From Clostridium sp. CM027 (GTDB lineage Bacteria > Bacillota > Clostridia > Clostridiales > Clostridiaceae): a DNA stretch of 64,000 nucleotides. Below are positions 63,906-64,000 of the stretch, piece by piece. The DNA lies in contig NZ_CP077725.1 of NCBI RefSeq assembly GCF_024730565.1, positions 620,001-684,000 of the forward strand, given 5' to 3'. The position numbers and the translations under genes were made by a program. How positions within the stretch are numbered: position 1 is the first letter of the stretch; the number at the start of each line of letters is the position of its first letter. Below the pieces are notes generated by a model that was not told the DNA's origin, did no database searches, and saw nothing but the letters and a program-made list of their open reading frames with translations.

Positions 63906-64000
63906 ATGCAATTGTTAATTAAATATGGCAATCAAATCAAGCAAATATTGAATGATATTGCCGAAGAAAAACATTTTTGGAATGAGCGTATACTTTGGGG
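63906..64000 (+). CDS. partial ORF running off the window
   Basis: Beginning with an ATG eight bp after the iscB stop the frame is open to the window edge (31 codons: MQLLIKYGNQIKQILND start, EEKHFWNERILW near the end). No ribosome site is seen, so it could be the 3' part of a host gene cut by the IscB element. Not identified. Confidence 0.35.
   Translation, partial: MQLLIKYGNQIKQILNDIAEEKHFWNERILW

Noticed and set aside
1-64000. prophage or conjugative element
   Set aside because: No integrase, terminase, portal, relaxase or attachment repeats were found; only the IscB unit and small repeats are mobile-like.

Overview
The window is about 64 kb of AT-rich, gene-dense DNA from an anaerobic, spore-forming Firmicute, almost certainly Clostridium sensu stricto (species not determined). 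The evidence is clostridial gene content (DUF4317, DUF3343, YwbE, CitA/CitB-type two-component genes), a small acid-soluble spore protein, three genes with sigma-K-shaped promoters, strong AGGAGG ribosome sites with many TTG/GTG starts, and short hairpin terminators. No rRNA, tRNA or CRISPR array was seen.

Layout. 1-2.9 kb: a malic-enzyme remnant, a structured leader, a dicarboxylate/amino-acid symporter and malic enzyme. 3-6.7 kb: a zinc-ribbon protein, a cystine-type ABC importer and ogt. 6.7-8.2 kb is a graveyard holding a sigK fragment, a pirin-like fragment and one intact spore protein gene. 8.2-10.2 kb: a radical-SAM / DUF4130 DNA-metabolism pair behind a LexA-like box. 10.3-14 kb: a class III aminotransferase and a U32 Fe-S protein.

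14.1-25.7 kb is the most coherent metabolic module. It contains a lipoprotein solute-binding protein, a type II NADH dehydrogenase with an extra membrane domain, a polyprenyl diphosphate synthase, UbiD, UbiA and UbiX, an ABC ATPase and permease overlapping the quinone genes, a small FMN-binding lipoprotein, and a CitA/DcuS-type sensor with its regulator. Together they look like a quinone-dependent electron export or flavin-based extracellular electron transfer locus, with its own importer perhaps scavenging an aromatic quinone precursor. A second, MenA-like prenyltransferase lies at 61.3 kb.

25.7-47 kb carries nucleotide, sugar and housekeeping functions (DUF4317, NudC, DeoD, glucokinase, DegV, YgiQ), two pullulanases (a secreted, membrane-anchored one whose catalytic residues are altered, and an intact cytoplasmic one behind a LacI regulator), many small proteins, and copies of a dispersed hairpin repeat. 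49-57 kb holds a cysteine desulfurase and a cysteine-rich, probably spore-surface cluster (three minus-strand genes with AC-N16-CATA promoters, two beta-propeller-like proteins). 57-62 kb: a TtcA-like enzyme, a transporter, an ArsC-like protein and BioY with a BirA operator. The window closes with an IscB RNA-guided nuclease gene and its upstream omega-RNA region, inserted directly behind the MenA-like gene.
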